Source: Lepidodermella squamata (taxonomy: Eukaryota; Gastrotricha). From it: 64,000 nt of DNA. Below, piece after piece: positions 47,946 through 58,960 of this stretch; positions within the stretch are counted from its first letter, which is position 1, and every line of letters starts with the position of its first letter. Position numbers and translations under genes: made by a program. The notes under the pieces are model-generated. The model was given only the letters and a program-made list of their open reading frames with translations, ran no database searches and was not told the DNA's origin. The stretch spans positions 372,001-436,000 of the forward strand of contig JBLDXI010000034.1 of NCBI GenBank assembly GCA_047495785.1, in the 5' to 3' direction.

Positions 47946-48240
47946 TCAATCAATTTTCCTGATATTTCCACGGTTTGCAAGGAGCTTTGATAAGTTCGCC
48001 TTGTACGTCACCAACAACTGATCAAACGTCATGAGTTTCCGGTTCAGCTTATTCGTCGTTTCGAAATTCGCGCCTAGCTTCAATTGCTCGGAGAAATTCT
48101 GTGAAACTGGAACAAGAAGTTCCGGAAAACTTCGATTGGCGCTGGACGATACACAATTTCCTCGCCTATAGAACCTTGCCAACTTTCTCAGCTTGTTCGC
48201 AAATTTTCATCTTTTTTCGCAAATTCGCTGGCCAATCCAA
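47946..48240 (-). pseudogene. Decayed C-terminus of an NmrA-like gene
   Basis: On the minus strand, pieces in shifting frames match the family end: IGQRI-like start, then NFSEQLKLGANFETTNKLNR and LMTFDQLLV (family: DFSEQLNASRDFEATKKLN, KLMNFDQFLAKYG). Frame shifts, a small deletion and loss of all 5' exons mark it as a relic. Confidence 0.75.
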
Positions 48241-48382
48241 GTCGGGTCTTTCACATAATCGAAAATCCGAATAGACAATAAAAAAATGCACGAAAAATGT
48301 TATCATCTGGGACCAAGTTGAACGCGTTTATGTGTTGATCTCATCTTGCTTATATATTTTACTCTAATTTATTTTGATTTAC

Positions 48383-48826
48383 CTGTACTTGCACAAACGA
48401 TTTTGCACAAAAGAACTTGCACAAATGTACTTGCACAAAAATTGTTTCACAAACTCAATTTTTCAGCGGATTCAATCCTTTAATGCGTAGCGAAGCTGGC
48501 CAATTCAAGGGCAGCGCAATCTTGAGTGATATTGGCAGAAAAATGGACATGGCATCATCGATTGATTGATTTCAGGTTCATTCAATCATTCGAAGGTCCC
48601 AAAAAGAAACTCGCCATCCCTTGTAATTGAAACTCGAATCGGATGCGTTAAAATATCTCAAAAGGCAGGTCCCGGAATCAGTCTTTGATGCCAGTGGGCT
48701 TAGCCTTCAATTTGCTATATACGATTTTCTTATTCAAATCGATTCCGCTTGAAAAATTGAGTTTGTGCAAAAGTTTTTCAGCAAGTGCATTTGTGCAAGT
48801 GATTTTGTGCAGAATTGTTTGTACAG
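48383..48826. mobile_element. Element with inverted ends built of TTGCACAAA repeats
   Basis: Ends begin CTGTAC. The left ~95 bases (four TTGCACAAA or TTTGCACAAA units, then CAAACTCAATTTTTC) are inverted in the right ~90 bases (TTTGTGCAA units). An AC may be a 2-base duplication. The middle is non-coding. Confidence 0.65.
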
Positions 48827-49135
48827 ACATCCCTTTATTTTGAAAATATTCTGGTTTGATTTCAATTTTCAAATATTCTCAAATCCATCGGCGAAAAATG
48901 CCCGAAGCTAGTGAAAAGCCGCTACATCTGGGCCTCATTTAGCTTTTGTTATAGAAAAAAAATCGATGAAACTTGGCTATGGCTTCACTCAGAGAGCTCG
49001 CCCTCCAAGTTGTTATCAAGTTTTCTTATCTAACTCAGTAATTAATAATTAATCTCATAACAAGATAAAATGACGCCCAGCACAACTTTTTATTTTCTTA
49101 CAAATATTTATCATAAACACTTATTTTTACGAAAA

Positions 49136-50606
49136 ATGTTCATAATCATCGGTATTTTAGTTCTGGCAACTCAGCACGGTATACTCCTAAATTTGTTCCT
49201 TAAATTTTTGGATTTTTGAATTTTTGTTAGGCTATTGTCATGATGAGCTCACCGACCATACCAGCTTAGTCTCAAAAATCCTCGAAAACCGAATAGCTAA
49301 TTACCTCGAAAAAGGTTCAATCACCGCAAATCAAGCTGCTGTTCTATCAACGTACGCCAGTCGTGATTTACCGGCAATTATCGACTACGTCACAACTCGC
49401 CACAACAAATTCAGCTATACCGACCCGAACAAGGCTGGAAATCCGTTCCTAAAATCATCACTCGATTTCACGGACAAATTCTTCGAATCTTTGGAGCAGT
49501 TACTGCCTCAACTTGTCGAGGCGGGTTTTTTCGAGGGAAATGAAGAATTAATTACGGCATCGGAATTTATCCTACTCTACATTCGCGAGACAGTTTTGAT
49601 TTTGGAGCAAAGCAATCAGGCGAAAATTAGCGAAAAATTACAGCAAATTTTTGAAAAATGGTCGCTATTCAAGCAAGCTTTAGTCGGGACATTGCTAGAT
49701 AATTTCGCTATGGATAAAAATTCCGAAAAAAATCGAGAAAAAATATCGGATTTATTAACAAAAATCAGCGAAATTTTACTCGAAAATACGCGAAAAATTG
49801 AAAATGGCCAGGAAAATTTTGAAAAATTCATCGAAAATACAGTCGACTTGTGCCGAGATGAAATATTGAAAATCGTCATCAAAAATGGACAAAGGGTGAA
49901 ATTAGAAGTTTATTCTGAATTTTTCAAATTTTTTGCGAAATTATCCGAAATTTTGTATCACCGTGAAAAGTTTCACGTCGACTTGAAGAAGGCTAAAATT
50001 TTAATTGATGATTTTAATTCTAAAATTGCTAAATTCCCCGAAAAATTGACTTGGATGTCTAGTGAAGATCGCGAAGATTTTGCGGAAATTTTCAGATTTT
50101 TCAAGAAATTTTCCGAAAATTCACACGATTTTCTATCGAGTTACCGCGACTACGGCGAGAGCGATGTTCTCGGTTCGAGAATTGCAATTTACGAACAGCT
50201 CAAGACGCCTGGCAAGAAGGTTGTCTCGATTTTATTGAAGTGGAAATTGCGCGATAAAGCCAACGATTTGCGAACGAAATCGCCGCAGGAGAACGAGCAG
50301 ATTATGCGATATTGTCTGTATCTAGGTCAAGAATTTTACGGCCTAGTTTTCGCCGGGTTGACGTCGCAAATTGACAGCAAATCACGGCCGGAGTTGGCTG
50401 AATGGCTGCTGGAGGCTAAATCGGCGACGGCTAAATTTTTGGCACTTCAACGCGAATCTGGTGGCGGTTTGACGGCGAGTGATCAGGAAGTAGCGGCTTT
50501 TCAGGCCGAATTGGATGCGATTGTTGACTCTGTTTTAAATGTTGTGAATCATTTCGACATTGCTCAGCTTGCTTTCAAGCGTTTTATTGCATTTATTGTC
50601 GCCTAA
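49136..50606 (+). CDS. Secreted helical protein, 472 residues, family unrecognised
   Basis: Exon 1 (49136-49178) encodes MFIIIGILVLATQHG, a signal peptide. A 52-base intron (GTATAC...TTGTTAG) precedes exon 2 (49231-50606). The mature protein starts near YCHDELTDHTSLVSKILENR and is almost wholly predicted helical, rich in Lys/Glu with heptad-like Leu/Ile/Phe spacing (KISEILLENTRKIENGQENF), ending AQLAFKRFIAFIVA. I see no catalytic motif and few cysteines. It lies 0.8 kb upstream of NmrA copy c in the same orientation. A truncated paralog at 61975-62904 again precedes an NmrA fragment, so it seems to be a regular member of the cassette. AATAAA occurs just after the stop. Role unknown; extracellular by inference. 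Confidence 0.85.
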
Positions 50607-50705
50607 AATTGTCAATAAAAAAATTAATAATAATATTTTAGGTGACCGCCGAGATTCCATTGAGGTTTTATGGGAATTTCAGCAGTTTCATCCTAATTTC
50701 AGTCG

Positions 50706-51180
50706 TAAATTATGGCAGCGTGTCCCAAAATTTGCGCAACTATTTTTTTAATTTGGCAAAATTTTGTTGGAAATTAAATTAATTTTATAATTTAACCTAC
50801 CGACAGAATAAGAATTCCATCTTTCCTCCGCGACTTGACCGAAGAAATACACTATTTACCGATGAAAACCCGGAAAACCCCGATGGAACTGGTTCGGTAA
50901 TTTTCGGTATTTTACTCTGTTGGACAAATTTCTCCGGGATTTTTCATCCTATCAACAAGAGAGGCCCACTTGTTATCTTTCCTCGGGAATTTCTGAATTT
51001 TTCTATAATTGTTCTGGCCACGAGACGGGCCGTTTTTTGGGACACGCTTCAGCCTGCAGAGCCGATACAAATAATATCATATTCGCAAATTTCCACCGCT
51101 TTCTTTTAAGGCACGGAGCGATTCCAAGAGCTTCGTCATGGTATAGTAGCGGCAATTAAAAGCCATATTGACCGACTAGG
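50706..51180 (+). repeat. Dispersed repeat family A, copy 2
   Basis: Begins GCAGCGTGTCCCAAAATTTGC and follows copy 1 (610-1090) to GGCAATTAAAAGCCAT, with the ATTTACCG, GGAAAACCCC and GGTTCGGTAATTTTCGGTAT blocks. Confidence 0.7.
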
Positions 51181-51219
51181 CTGACTGTTTTTGTTCGGCA
51201 ATTGTTTGCCATGATGAAG

Positions 51220-51360
51220 AATAAAGATGAAGCGTGTAAGCTTGTTATGGTCAAATTTCTGAGTTCAAGTAAAACCGCAACAACACAAGTGGTTATTACG
51301 CTTTTTTAGTTTTGAAGTAGGTCAAATTTTATTGAACCTTGTAGGCGTTTTATATTTAAG
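51220..51360 (+). promoter_or_regulatory. Upstream block shared by the NmrA-like genes (copy c)
   Basis: GATGAAGAATAAAGATGAAG, GCGTGTAAGCTTGTTAT, TTCAAGTAAAACCGCAACA and AGGTCAAATTTTATTG occur in the order seen upstream of copy a. TATATTTAAG at 51351 lies ~60 bases before the ATG and may be a TATA element. Confidence 0.5.
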
Positions 51361-51411
51361 TACGAGCTTCCAGCTGCAGCAAAACAAATTGTAGATTTTT
51401 ATAATCTCAAA

Positions 51412-52523
51412 ATGGCACTTGAAAAGAAAATCATTTCTGTTGTAGGAGCAACTGGACAACAGGTAAAGCATCGAAATTCTAAGATTTTTCCTGAAGTTTG
51501 TTCAATTTCTGAAGGGTCGATCTGTTGTTCGAGCGATCTTGGAGGATCCTGCAACTGAATTCAAGGCTCGAGCTTTAACCCGTGATGCCAACTCTGCGAA
51601 AGCCAAGGCCCTGGCTGAGCAAGGTGTCGAAGTCGTTCAGGTCGATGCTAACGATGAGGATGCGTTGGCCGAGGCTATCAAAGGCTCGTATGGATTGTTT
51701 TGCGTCTCGGTAATCGACTGGACCGATCCAGATAAAGAAATCGCACAGATCAAGTCGATGGCTAGCGCGGCAAAGCAAGTTGAAAAATAATTTCCTACCT
51801 TGTCCTAGGAATAATAATCCAGGCTCAAACGCTTTAATATTGTCATTCTATAAAAATCCTACAAAGAAATTAAAGATTTGTCTGTATTTTAGGAAAGCTG
51901 GAATCAAACATGTTATTTGGTCTACCTTGGATGACCCTCACAAATTTGGACCCCTTGGCGACGATCATTTTCCAACTTTGCACGGCAAGTACAAAGTAAC
52001 GCACTGCGAGACGAAAGCTAACTCAGACAAGTTCTTCGATGGCCAGCCTGTTACCTATCTGATAACCCCAGCATTTTGGGACAACTTCTATACTGGCTTT
52101 TTCCCAATGCATCGCGGCCAGAATGGTAAACTGATGATTACAGTCCCAATGGGGCATGTTAAAACGCCTGGGATGGCCGTAAACGATATTGGCCGTTGTG
52201 CTTACGGAATTTTCAAAGACCCATTATGGATTGGCAAGCGAATTGCAATTGCTAGTGAATCGATGACGGTCAGCGAGCAAGCGGAGAAAATAGGCAAGGT
52301 TCTAGGTGAAGAGATTGCGTACCAGCCTGCGCCAATGGAAGTTTTCCGAAACCTGCCGTTTCCTGGCGCGGGTGAATTGGCGAACATGTTCCAGCTTTGC
52401 CAGGATTTCTCCGAGCAATTGAATGCTAGCCGCGATTTCGAAGCTACGAAGAAGCTGAACTCGAAACTAATGAACTTTGATCAGTTTCTGGCGAAATACG
52501 GCAAACTTATCAAAGCTCCTTGA
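51412..52523 (+). CDS. NmrA-like NAD(P)-binding protein, copy c
   Basis: Exons 51412-51462, 51515-51774 and 51893-52523 (51, 260, 631 bases) give 313 residues. The Rossmann motif IISVVGATGQQG lies at residues 6-18. EVVQVDANDEDALAEAIKG, GLFCVSVIDWTDPDKEI, GIKHVIWSTLDD and MAVNDIGRCAYGIF match copies a and b, with a substitution in the last motif (VDD to VND). Intron 2 opens with GCAAGT; only this donor keeps the frame (AAK|KAGIKHV). The 3' flank (to ~52680, with AATAAA near 52629) is conserved beside the fragment at 63213. The pseudokinase-ankyrin gene starts 467 bases downstream. Confidence 0.93.
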
Positions 52524-52989
52524 AGAACGTGGGACAATGTTGAGAAAAATGACTCATCTCCACTTTGAAGACTGCACAATTATCGATGATTGCTAATGAT
52601 ATTTTTGAGTTCACGAATAACTTGAAAGAATAAACCTCTATGATTTCGATTTCCAAAGCCCTGAATTTACTCTTGCCGTATGCCGCAACGGCGATTTATC
52701 TTTCATGCACGACTATGATATTTTTTTTTTATTCTATGGAGGTGCAAGTTGAATAAGTCGTCGAACAGATAACAAGCCCGAGTCGCCTCTAACACCCTCT
52801 CTCAGAGATAAGAGAGGAGTACAAATGATTATGCGTTCAAATTTCAGCGCATACGCCGATTTCTTATCGCCGTAACTTGTAAGAATTAAGCTGCTTATAA
52901 TGTCGCTCATTTGTTGAAGCTTTATTCCTATTTGCTGTTTGATAAGGCCGGCTTTTTACTCTGCCATAATTTCTAGCTTCGCATTGAAT

Positions 52990-55900
52990 ATGGAACTAAA
53001 GACGCATCCAACGATGTCGCAGTTCACTGTAGTTGAAACCTTGCGTCATGGCCGCCTACGAAAATCTCTATTGTGCAAACGTAACGGGAGCCCTCAAGAA
53101 CGAGTAGTTATCAAAGAAACCAACTTAACGAATCTTGAGAAAAACTTCAACGGAATTGGTGAACTTCTCCGTGAAAGAGTGAGTTTCAAATGCTCAGAGT
53201 TTTCAAAATTCGATTCATAATAATGAGTTGAAATAAAGTTAAGTTAAATTGAAATTGAGTTAATTTCTAATGTGAGGATCTTTTCGTCTATATATATGCC
53301 TTGATGGTGTTTTCCCAAGGCTACTCAATCAAAACTCGAAGTAGTTGAAATGAGGTTACTTCGAAGACAAGTAAACCTCAACAATTCATTTCATATTTCA
53401 AATTGCAGGATTTGTTGATGGTCGATATCAACCATGCAAACATTGTCAAGGTGTTAGACGCTTTCGAAGGTAACGTTCTACTTCCCTTAGTTCTTAATAA
53501 TAATATTCCAATAATAGAGACATATTCCGGTGAAGATTCTTCTTCTCTCAACTGCAAGATGAGGTATTTGGTGATGGAGTTTTGCGAGGGAGGAAGTTTC
53601 GAAAGCTTGATCGCGACTGAGACTGCACCCATCCCAGAAATTATGCTTCAAATATGGTCGCGCCAACTTGTATCAGCTTTGGCTTACCTTAACGACCGAA
53701 AAATCGTTCGTCGCAACATAACGACAAGCAATGCACTGCTAACAGAAGACCGAGGCCCAGCTAAACTGGCTGATTTGGGAATGGTCGAGAGATTAGACAC
53801 GTATGACTGAAAAGAAGCATTTAATCCTAGATAAATTCGATATTCAAAACAGTGGTTCGCAAATAACCGCTCTAGCTGCATGGTACCCTTCCGCTCCTGA
53901 GATTTTGCAATGTCAACCGAAATCATCTGCAAGTGATGTTTGGTCGTTGGGATTCGCGCTCTTCAAATTAGCCAACTTCCAAGAACCAGTATGACAATGA
54001 ACATGAATGTACGCGATGATTTACTTTTGTTTTATCCTCCCCCAGTTCATCTCAACGGCGGATATTTTAAGGTAAACTCATGAGTTGGATACAGAGGTCT
54101 CAAGCTTAAATCTATGATACTTTAGTAATAAACAGAAACCATTCGACGAGTCACGTGGCTATTCCGTTGAATTCCGGGATTTTGTCATGTCAATGCTTGC
54201 CGTGAATCCTGATGATCGACCGGCCTCAACTCAGCTTAAAGCCAGTAGTTTTCTGTTGAAATCAGCACCCATGCGGTATACAAAGGTATGATTGGTTTCC
54301 ATTTCATCTGAATTGTTGCTGCAGACTTGATTCATCTTTCCTTCTATACTTCAGCCAGAACATACGTTAGCTGAACCCAACCAAGTGGCTGTTAAGGTAG
54401 CTGCGGATTATTCGACAATTGATTCAGGCTTTAGTAATTTAAATTGCCAGGAGTTATTTGACTGCGTAATGAAGCGAAAAGATGTGTTGAAATTGGTGCA
54501 GCTACTCTCTAACAGTGATCTCGGTCTTAGCCCGGACTGCAAAGACGATGATGGATTGCCTCTGTTGTACCATGCAGCTGGGAAAGGCTACAACGACATT
54601 GTGGAAACTCTGGTCAGGCAATTTGAGGCAAACATTGAAGTTCGTAATGCTAAAGGTTCAACACCACTGCTGATTGCCGCCTTCAATGGCCACATCGAGG
54701 TTGTGAAGATGTTGGCTGGCGAGTTCAAGGCGAACGTGGAATCGGCGCTCGAAGTTGGGGCCACGCCACTGTTTGTCGCCGCCCAGAATGGCCATGCAGA
54801 GGTTGTGAAGTGTCTGGCTGGCGAGTTCAAGGCGAACGTGGAATCGGCGCTCGAAGATGGCACGACACCACTGTATGTCGCCGCCCAGAATGGCCACGTC
54901 GAGGTTGTGAAGATGTTGGCTGGCAAGTTCAAGGCGAACGTGGAATCGGCGCTCGAAGATGGGGCCACGCCACTGTATGTCGCCGCCCGGAATGGCCACG
55001 TCGAGGTTGTGAAGATGTTGGCTGGCGAGTTCAAGGCGAACGTGGAATCGGCGCTCGAAGATGGGGCCACGCCACTGTTTGTCGCCGCCGAGAATGGCCA
55101 CGTCGAGGTTGTGAATATGTTGGCTGGCGAGATCAAGGCGAACGTGGAATCGGCGCTCGAAGATGGGGCCACGCCACTGTTTGTCGCCGCCGAGAATGGC
55201 CACGTCGAGGTTGTGAATATGTTGGCTGGCGAGTTCAAGGCGAACGTGGAATCAGCGAATAAATATGGGGCCACGCCACTGTATGTCGCCGCCCGGAATG
55301 GCCACATCGAGGTTGTGAGGATGTTGGCTGGCGAGTTCAAGGCACACGTGGAATCGGCGCTCGAAGATGGCACCAGACCATTGTGTACCGCTGCTCTGAA
55401 TGGCCACGCCAAGGTGGTGACAATGTTGGCTGGCGAGTTCAATGCCGACGTGAATTCTGCAGATAAAGATGGCTTTACGCCACTGTATGTCGCCGCCCAG
55501 AATAGCCACATCGAGGTTGCGAGGATGTTGGCTGGCGAGTTCAAGGCGAACGTGGAATCGCCGAAAAATAATGGGGCCACGCCACTGTTTGTCGCCGCCC
55601 AGAATGGGCACAAAGATGTTGTGAAAATGTTGGCTGGCGAGTTCAAGGCGAACGTGGAATCGGCGCTTAAAGATGGCACGACACCATTGTGGATCGCCGC
55701 CCAGAATGGCCACATCGGGGTTGTGAAGATGTTGGCTGGCGAGTTCAAGGCGAACGTGGAATCGGCGCTCGAAGATGGGGTAACGCCGCTGTTTGTCGCT
55801 GCCTTCAATGGCCACATCGAGGTTGCGAGGATGTTGTCTGGCGGGTTCAAGGCGAACGTAGAATCAGCGAATAAAAATGGGGCCACGCCACTGTATGTCG

Positions 55901-58122
55901 CCGCCCGGAATGGCCACATCGAGGTTGCGAGGATGTTGGCTGGCGAGTTCAAGGCGAACGTGGAATCAGCGAATAAAAATGGGGCCACGCCACTGTATGT
56001 CGCCGCCGAGAATGGCCACATCGAGGTTGCGAGGATGTTGGCTGGCGAGTTCAAGGCGAACGTGGAATCGCCGAAAAATAATGGGGCCACGCCACTGTTT
56101 GTCGCCGCCCAGAATGGGCACGCCGAGGTTGTGAAGATGTTGGCTAGCGAGTTCAAGGCACACGTGGAATCGGCGCTTAAAGATGGCACGACACCATTGT
56201 GGATCACCGCCCAGAATGGCCACGCCAAGGTGGTGAGGATGTTGGCTGGCGAGTTCAAGGCACACGTGGAATCGGCGCTCGAAGATGGCACCAGACCATT
56301 GTGTACCGCTGCTCTGAATGGCCACGCCAAGGTGGTGACAATGTTGGCTGGCGAGTTCAATGCCGACGTGAATTCTGCAGATAAAGATGGCTTTACGCCA
56401 CTGTATGTCGCCGCCCAGAATGGCCACATCGAGGTTGCGAGGATGTTGGCTGGCGAGTTCAAGGCGAACGTGGAATCGCCGAAAAATAATGGGGCCACGC
56501 CACTGTTTGTCGCCGCCCAGAATGGGCACAAAGATGTTGTGAAAATGTTGGCTGGCGAGTTCAAGGCGAACGTGGAATCGGCGCTTAAAGATGGCACGAC
56601 ACCATTGTGGATCGCCGCCCAGAATGGCCACATCGGGGTTGTGAAGATGTTGGCTGGCGAGTTCAAGGCGAACGTGGAATCGGCGCTCGAAGATGGGGTA
56701 ACGCCGCTGTTTGTCGCTGCCTTCAATGGCCACATCGAGGTTGCGAGGATGTTGTCTGGCGGGTTCAAGGCGAACGTAGAATCAGCGAATAAAAATGGGG
56801 CCACGCCACTGTATGTCGCCGCCCGGAATGGCCACATCGAGGTTGCGAGGATGTTGGCTGGCGAGTTCAAGGCGAACGTGGAATCAGCGAATAAAAATGG
56901 GGCCACGCCACTGTATGTCGCCGCCGAGAATGGCCACATCGAGGTTGCGAGGATGTTGGCTGGCGAGTTCAAGGCGAACGTGGAATCGCCGAAAAATAAT
57001 GGGGCCACGCCACTGTTTGTCGCCGCCCAGAATGGGCACGCCGAGGTTGTGAAGATGTTGGCTAGCGAGTTCAAGGCACACGTGGAATCGGCGCTTAAAG
57101 ATGGCACGACACCATTGTGGATCACCGCCCAGAATGGCCACGCCAAGGTGGTGAGGATGTTGGCTGGCGAGTTCAATGCCGGCGTGAATTCTGCAGATAA
57201 AGATGGCTTTACGCCACTGTTTGTCGCCGCCGAGAATGGCCACATCGAGGTGGTGAAGATTCTGGCTGGCGAGTTCAAGGCCGACGTGGAATCGCCGAAA
57301 AATAATGGGGCCACGCCACTGTATGTTGCCGCCCAGAATGGCCACATCGAGGTTGCGAGGATGTTGGCTGGCGAGTTCAAGGCGAACGTAGAATCAGCGA
57401 ATAAAAATGGGGCCACGCCACTGTATGTTGCCGCCCAAAATGGCCACATCGAGGTTGCGAGGATGTTGGCTGGCGGGTTCAAGGCGAACGTGGAATCGGC
57501 GCTCGAAGATGGGGTAACGCCGCTGTTTGTCGCTGCCTTCAATGGCCACATCGAGGTTGCGAGGATGTTGGCTGGCGGGTTCAAGGCGAACGTAGAATCA
57601 GCGAATAAAAATGGGGCCACGCCACTGTATGTTGCCGCCCAAAATGGCCACATCGAGGTTGCGAGGATGTTGGCTGGCGAGTTCAAGGCGAACGTGGAAT
57701 CAGCGAATAAAAATGGGGCCACGCCACTGTTTGTCGCCGCCGAGAATGGCCACATCGAGGTTGCGAGGATGTTGGCTGGCGAGTTCAAGGCGAACGTGGA
57801 ATCAGCGAATAAAAATGGGGCCACGCCACTGTATGTCGCCGCCGAGAAGGGCAACCTCGAGGTGATTGAGGCACTAGCTGGCCAATTCAGCGCCAAAGTA
57901 AATGCTGCTCGTAATGATGGTAGGACCCCGTTGATGGTCGCTGCATATAATGGCCATCACTATGTTGCTGAAGTTCTCCTTACGAAATTCCAAGCAAACA
58001 TCGACGCCGTAGATCGCCGTAATAAGACAGCCTTTCATTGGGCCACGAACTGCGATGATAGTGTTTCTGCTGATGACAAGCGCAAGACTATCGAAATACT
58101 TGAGCGGCCAAAATTAAAATAG
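52990..58122 (+). CDS. Pseudokinase-ankyrin protein, copy 3, with about 34 ankyrin repeats
   Basis: Exons: 52990-53178, 53409-53800, 53853-53988, 54046-54071, 54126-54285, 54355-54396 and 54451-58122. The first six encode a ~300-residue kinase-like domain: RVVIKETNL (Lys kept), YLVMEFCEGGSFESLI, IVRRNITTSNALL (HRD to RRN), KLADLG for DFG, SAPEIL, ASDVWSLGFALF and FRDFVMSMLAVNPDDRPAS. Intron 6 (54397-54450) is 54 bases, lacks stops and is exact in phase. The last exon holds about 34 ankyrin repeats of 34 residues (TPLYVAARNGHVEVVKMLAG ... EFKANVESALEDG), very uniform at DNA level, ending with a capping segment and SADDKRKTIEILERPK. Catalysis is unlikely; a large scaffold is inferred. Intact. 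It is in the same orientation as NmrA copy c. Confidence 0.92.
55316..57151 (+). repeat. 918-base tandem duplication inside the ankyrin array
   Basis: 55316-56233 and 56234-57151 are nearly identical over nine 102-base ankyrin units; for example GCACCAGACCATTGTGTACC occurs at 55370 and again 918 bases on. One difference is AATAGCCAC near 55501 against AATGGCCAC near 56419. The duplication is in frame and adds nine repeats to the protein. Confidence 0.88.
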
Positions 58123-58960
58123 CTCGCTGTCAAACATTTACCTAGACACAATGACCCAATAATTTATCGATAAACAAAGGTGAAACTATATAAAAACTCT
58201 TGCGCTGGTAAATTGTTGTAGCCCAGGGCTAAACTCTATTCAAGAATATGTTGACTAAAACGTCCCTCAATAAAAACGAAGATGGAAGTATCATTTTCTT
58301 TTGCGTATTATCGAATTATAGATGGATAAGAGTCGAAGCGTCTATCTCACTCATCGCATTAGTAATTCATTTTATTAGCTGAAGCAAGAACATTATCCGA
58401 GTGCCGAACAACAATGGCAAACACGCAGCCATCGAATGGGACAAAGAAGCAAGTTACAACTGCGACGAAAGCAGCTGCAACTAATTCAAGAACCACTACC
58501 GGACGGGTTGAATTATTTAGGCAATTGGCTTGCAATTATGTGAATTGGGTGGCAATGGTTTGGCAGGAATAAAAACTGTGTACTAAAATGGGATAGTTTG
58601 CTAGTGTTTCACCTAGGGAATAACAGGTAAACAATCATTGTGGAACCACTCGAAAGTCAAATTTCATGCGCACGCTGATTGGTCAGCCGATCGTTGCTAT
58701 GACTCCCGGAGGAAGCATTCAGTCGTGCGATCCATGAGATATTTTGCAACACGTGATTTCAGCCACAGTAATTTACTACGATTTAAATGGAGTTTGCGCT
58801 CGTGGTTAATGGAATACGTGCAGAATGTGTGGCAAGATCATTTTTACATGAAAATAAACTCTAACTCTAAGCTAAACTCTACACGTGCAGACGTCGAAGC
58901 GTCTATCTCACTCATCGCATTAGTAATTCATTTTATTAGCTGAAGCAATGGGATGTCCCT
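58123..58960 (+). repeat. 3' flank of ankyrin copy 3
   Basis: 58123-58545 parallels 142-560. A 55-base block (GTCGAAGCGTCTATCTCACT...) occurs at about 58332 and again at about 58893, so part of the flank is duplicated. A plus-strand frame at 58638-58943 between them has no support as a gene. Confidence 0.65.

Noticed and set aside
54588-57896. 1,102-codon open frame antisense to the ankyrin array
   Set aside because: It arises because the 102-base unit has no stop in that frame and is repeated ~30 times. The sense frame has the introns, start and family match.
58638-58943. 101-codon frame after ankyrin copy 3
   Set aside because: Lies in a duplicated 3' flank and ends inside the 55-base repeat; no motif or splice support.
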